A stretch of 23,867 bases of DNA from positions 1,410-25,276 of the forward strand of contig DFAQ01000071.1 in assembly GCA_002365865.1 (NCBI GenBank). Reading direction: 5' to 3'. Positions 22,949-23,867 of the stretch are shown piece after piece. A program made the translations under genes and the position numbers. This stretch comes from Pelotomaculum sp. UBA3102. Its GTDB lineage: Bacteria > Bacillota > Desulfotomaculia > Desulfotomaculales > Pelotomaculaceae. Each line of letters opens with the position of its first letter. Within the stretch, counting starts at the first letter, position 1. The notes below the pieces were generated by a model. It had not been told where the DNA came from. It saw only the letters and a list, made by a program, of their open reading frames with translations, and ran no database searches.

Positions 22949-23136
22949 ATTTTTAAGTGCAATTCATGTTAATAAAGAGAAAAGGAGCAACTTAATCCAA
23001 TAATATTTAGCATTTTGATGTTCTTTCCATAAGACTCTTTCCCTGGTTTTTTTGCGTAACAAAAATGAACCACATCTTTGTGTTTGAACGTCTAAAAGAA
23101 AAAGAGAAAAAGACGGGATAAAGGGAGGTTTTTGCG
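22949..23136. other. AT-rich intergenic region
   Basis: No open frame, RNA gene or convincing hairpin is seen in these 188 bases, which separate the last gene scrap from the secreted protein. The only clear element is the AAGGGAGG ribosome site at 23121-23128 for the next gene. Its promoter should be here, but I cannot point to good -35/-10 boxes. Confidence 0.5.
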
Positions 23137-23867
23137 GTGAAAAAATTTATCATATTTATTTTATTGGTGGCGCTGGCGGTTATTTTTACGCCCTGGCTTC
23201 AGCCGGAAGTTGACGCTACGGTGCAGCACCGGGCGACTTTTCTGGTCGGTCAGAGGACGTATATTAATGACGGCCAAGTAAAAGCTATGGACGCCGCTCC
23301 GTTTATCCGCGACAACCGGGTGTACGTTCCCGTGCGTTACCTGGGCCGTGCGCTGGGGATTCCGGACAGCGATATTATCTGGGACGGCACCTCGAAGTCG
23401 GTTGTTTTTTGTCCGGACGGTGCTGCGATCAAGCTGACCGCGGGCAGCGATTTATTGTACGCCGGTGGGGAAAAACAAGCTATGGATGCCAGCGCCCTGC
23501 TTGAGGAAGGCCGGATGTATATACCCGCATGCTGGTTTGCCGAAGCTTTGGGCTACGAGGTAAAGCGGGATGAAGCCGGACGCGCCGTCCTGATGGGGCC
23601 GCCGGGAAATCTGCCGGACCCGCCGGGGGCAATTAGCGATTTGCCGGTGGTCGGTTCGTACGGGAATTTAAAAAGTCTCCTGGCCGGCATGCAAGCCCAA
23701 TCCGGCATGCTCAAAAAAATGAGCATGAAAGCTCCTTCAGTTACGGAGGATCTGGCGAATGATGCCGGTACGCAAGCCGTGCCGTTACGGTCCGCAGGGA
23801 ATGAAGCCGCTGCTGATTATTCCGGGACCAACGTGCAGGTCGCGGGTGTGGACGAAGCTGATATTGT
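23137..23867 (+). CDS. secreted protein: copper-amine-oxidase-like stalk plus beta-propeller domain (3' end outside the window)
   Basis: Partial gene of 243 codons, running off the right edge with no stop. GTG 23137 is supported by AAGGGAGG eight bases upstream. A signal peptide is clear (KKFIIFILLVALAVIF, residues 2-17). Residues about 30-150 form a copper amine oxidase-like N-terminal domain, a stalk/wall-associated module with the typical NRVYVPVRYLGRALG, IIWDGTSKSVVF and GRMYIPACWFAEALGYEV repeats. A Ser/Ala/Gly-rich linker follows, then GTNVQVAGVDEADI, the opening motif of the secreted beta-propeller family (PF09826 type). The product is expected at the cell surface; its function is unknown. 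The first part looks intact. Confidence 0.85.
   Translation, partial: MKKFIIFILLVALAVIFTPWLQPEVDATVQHRATFLVGQRTYINDGQVKAMDAAPFIRDNRVYVPVRYLGRALGIPDSDIIWDGTSKSVVFCPDGAAIKLTAGSDLLYAGGEKQAMDASALLEEGRMYIPACWFAEALGYEVKRDEAGRAVLMGPPGNLPDPPGAISDLPVVGSYGNLKSLLAGMQAQSGMLKKMSMKAPSVTEDLANDAGTQAVPLRSAGNEAAADYSGTNVQVAGVDEADI

Noticed and set aside
1..23867. CRISPR array, tRNA, rRNA, insertion sequence or phage genes
   Set aside because: No regularly spaced repeats, cloverleaf sequences, transposase or integrase motifs were noticed on either strand.

Overview
The window looks like a chromosomal segment of an anaerobic, spore-forming-type Bacillota. A member of the Peptococcaceae / Desulfotomaculum–Pelotomaculum group is my best guess. 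The basis is the purine-rich Shine-Dalgarno sites (AAGGAGG, GGGAGG types), frequent GTG starts, tightly overlapping genes, an oxygen-independent (early cobalt insertion) cobalamin pathway, and accessory families common in that group (DUF169, copper-amine-oxidase-like stalk plus beta-propeller). The genus is an inference; no rRNA or other marker gene is present.

Left part (1-7308). A small two-helix membrane protein is followed by a convergent ADP-ribosylglycohydrolase on the minus strand. Then comes a plus-strand block: a TetR-family regulator, a MacB/LolD-like ATPase, an 800-residue FtsX-type permease and a HlyD/MacA-like adaptor. Together they form a regulated tripartite-style ABC exporter. 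A minus-strand sensor histidine kinase converges on the adaptor gene; it has lost its first membrane helix and has no response regulator beside it.

Central part (about 7529-19255). A cobalamin riboswitch with a terminator/antiterminator leads a long, tightly packed operon: cbiM, cbiN, cbiQ, a cbiO-cbiD fusion, cbiE, cbiT, cbiL, cbiF, cbiG, cbiH, cbiJ, cbiX, cbiC, cbiA. It encodes the whole cobalt ECF importer and every dedicated step from sirohydrochlorin to cobyrinic acid a,c-diamide. Most junctions are ATGA/GTGA or similar overlaps, implying translational coupling. The later steps (cbiP, cbiB, cobU/S/T, adenosylation) are not in the window. Two architectural oddities stand out: cobalt-importer ATPase and CbiD in one continuous reading frame, and a 115-nt out-of-phase overlap between cbiG and cbiH.

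Right part (19273-23867). A convergent SEC-C/CxxxCxxCC metal-cluster protein, a PaaI-like thioesterase, a DUF169 protein and a YjbQ-family protein are intact. Between and after them lie collapsed gene remnants: a MoxR-type ATPase and a VWA/CoxE-like protein reduced to about 430 bp in total, a DHA2-type MFS transporter reduced to its two ends, and a possible short N-terminal scrap of a DUF1538 membrane protein. The window ends inside a secreted protein with a copper-amine-oxidase-like stalk domain and the beginning of a beta-propeller domain. No tRNA, rRNA, CRISPR array, transposase or integrase was seen.
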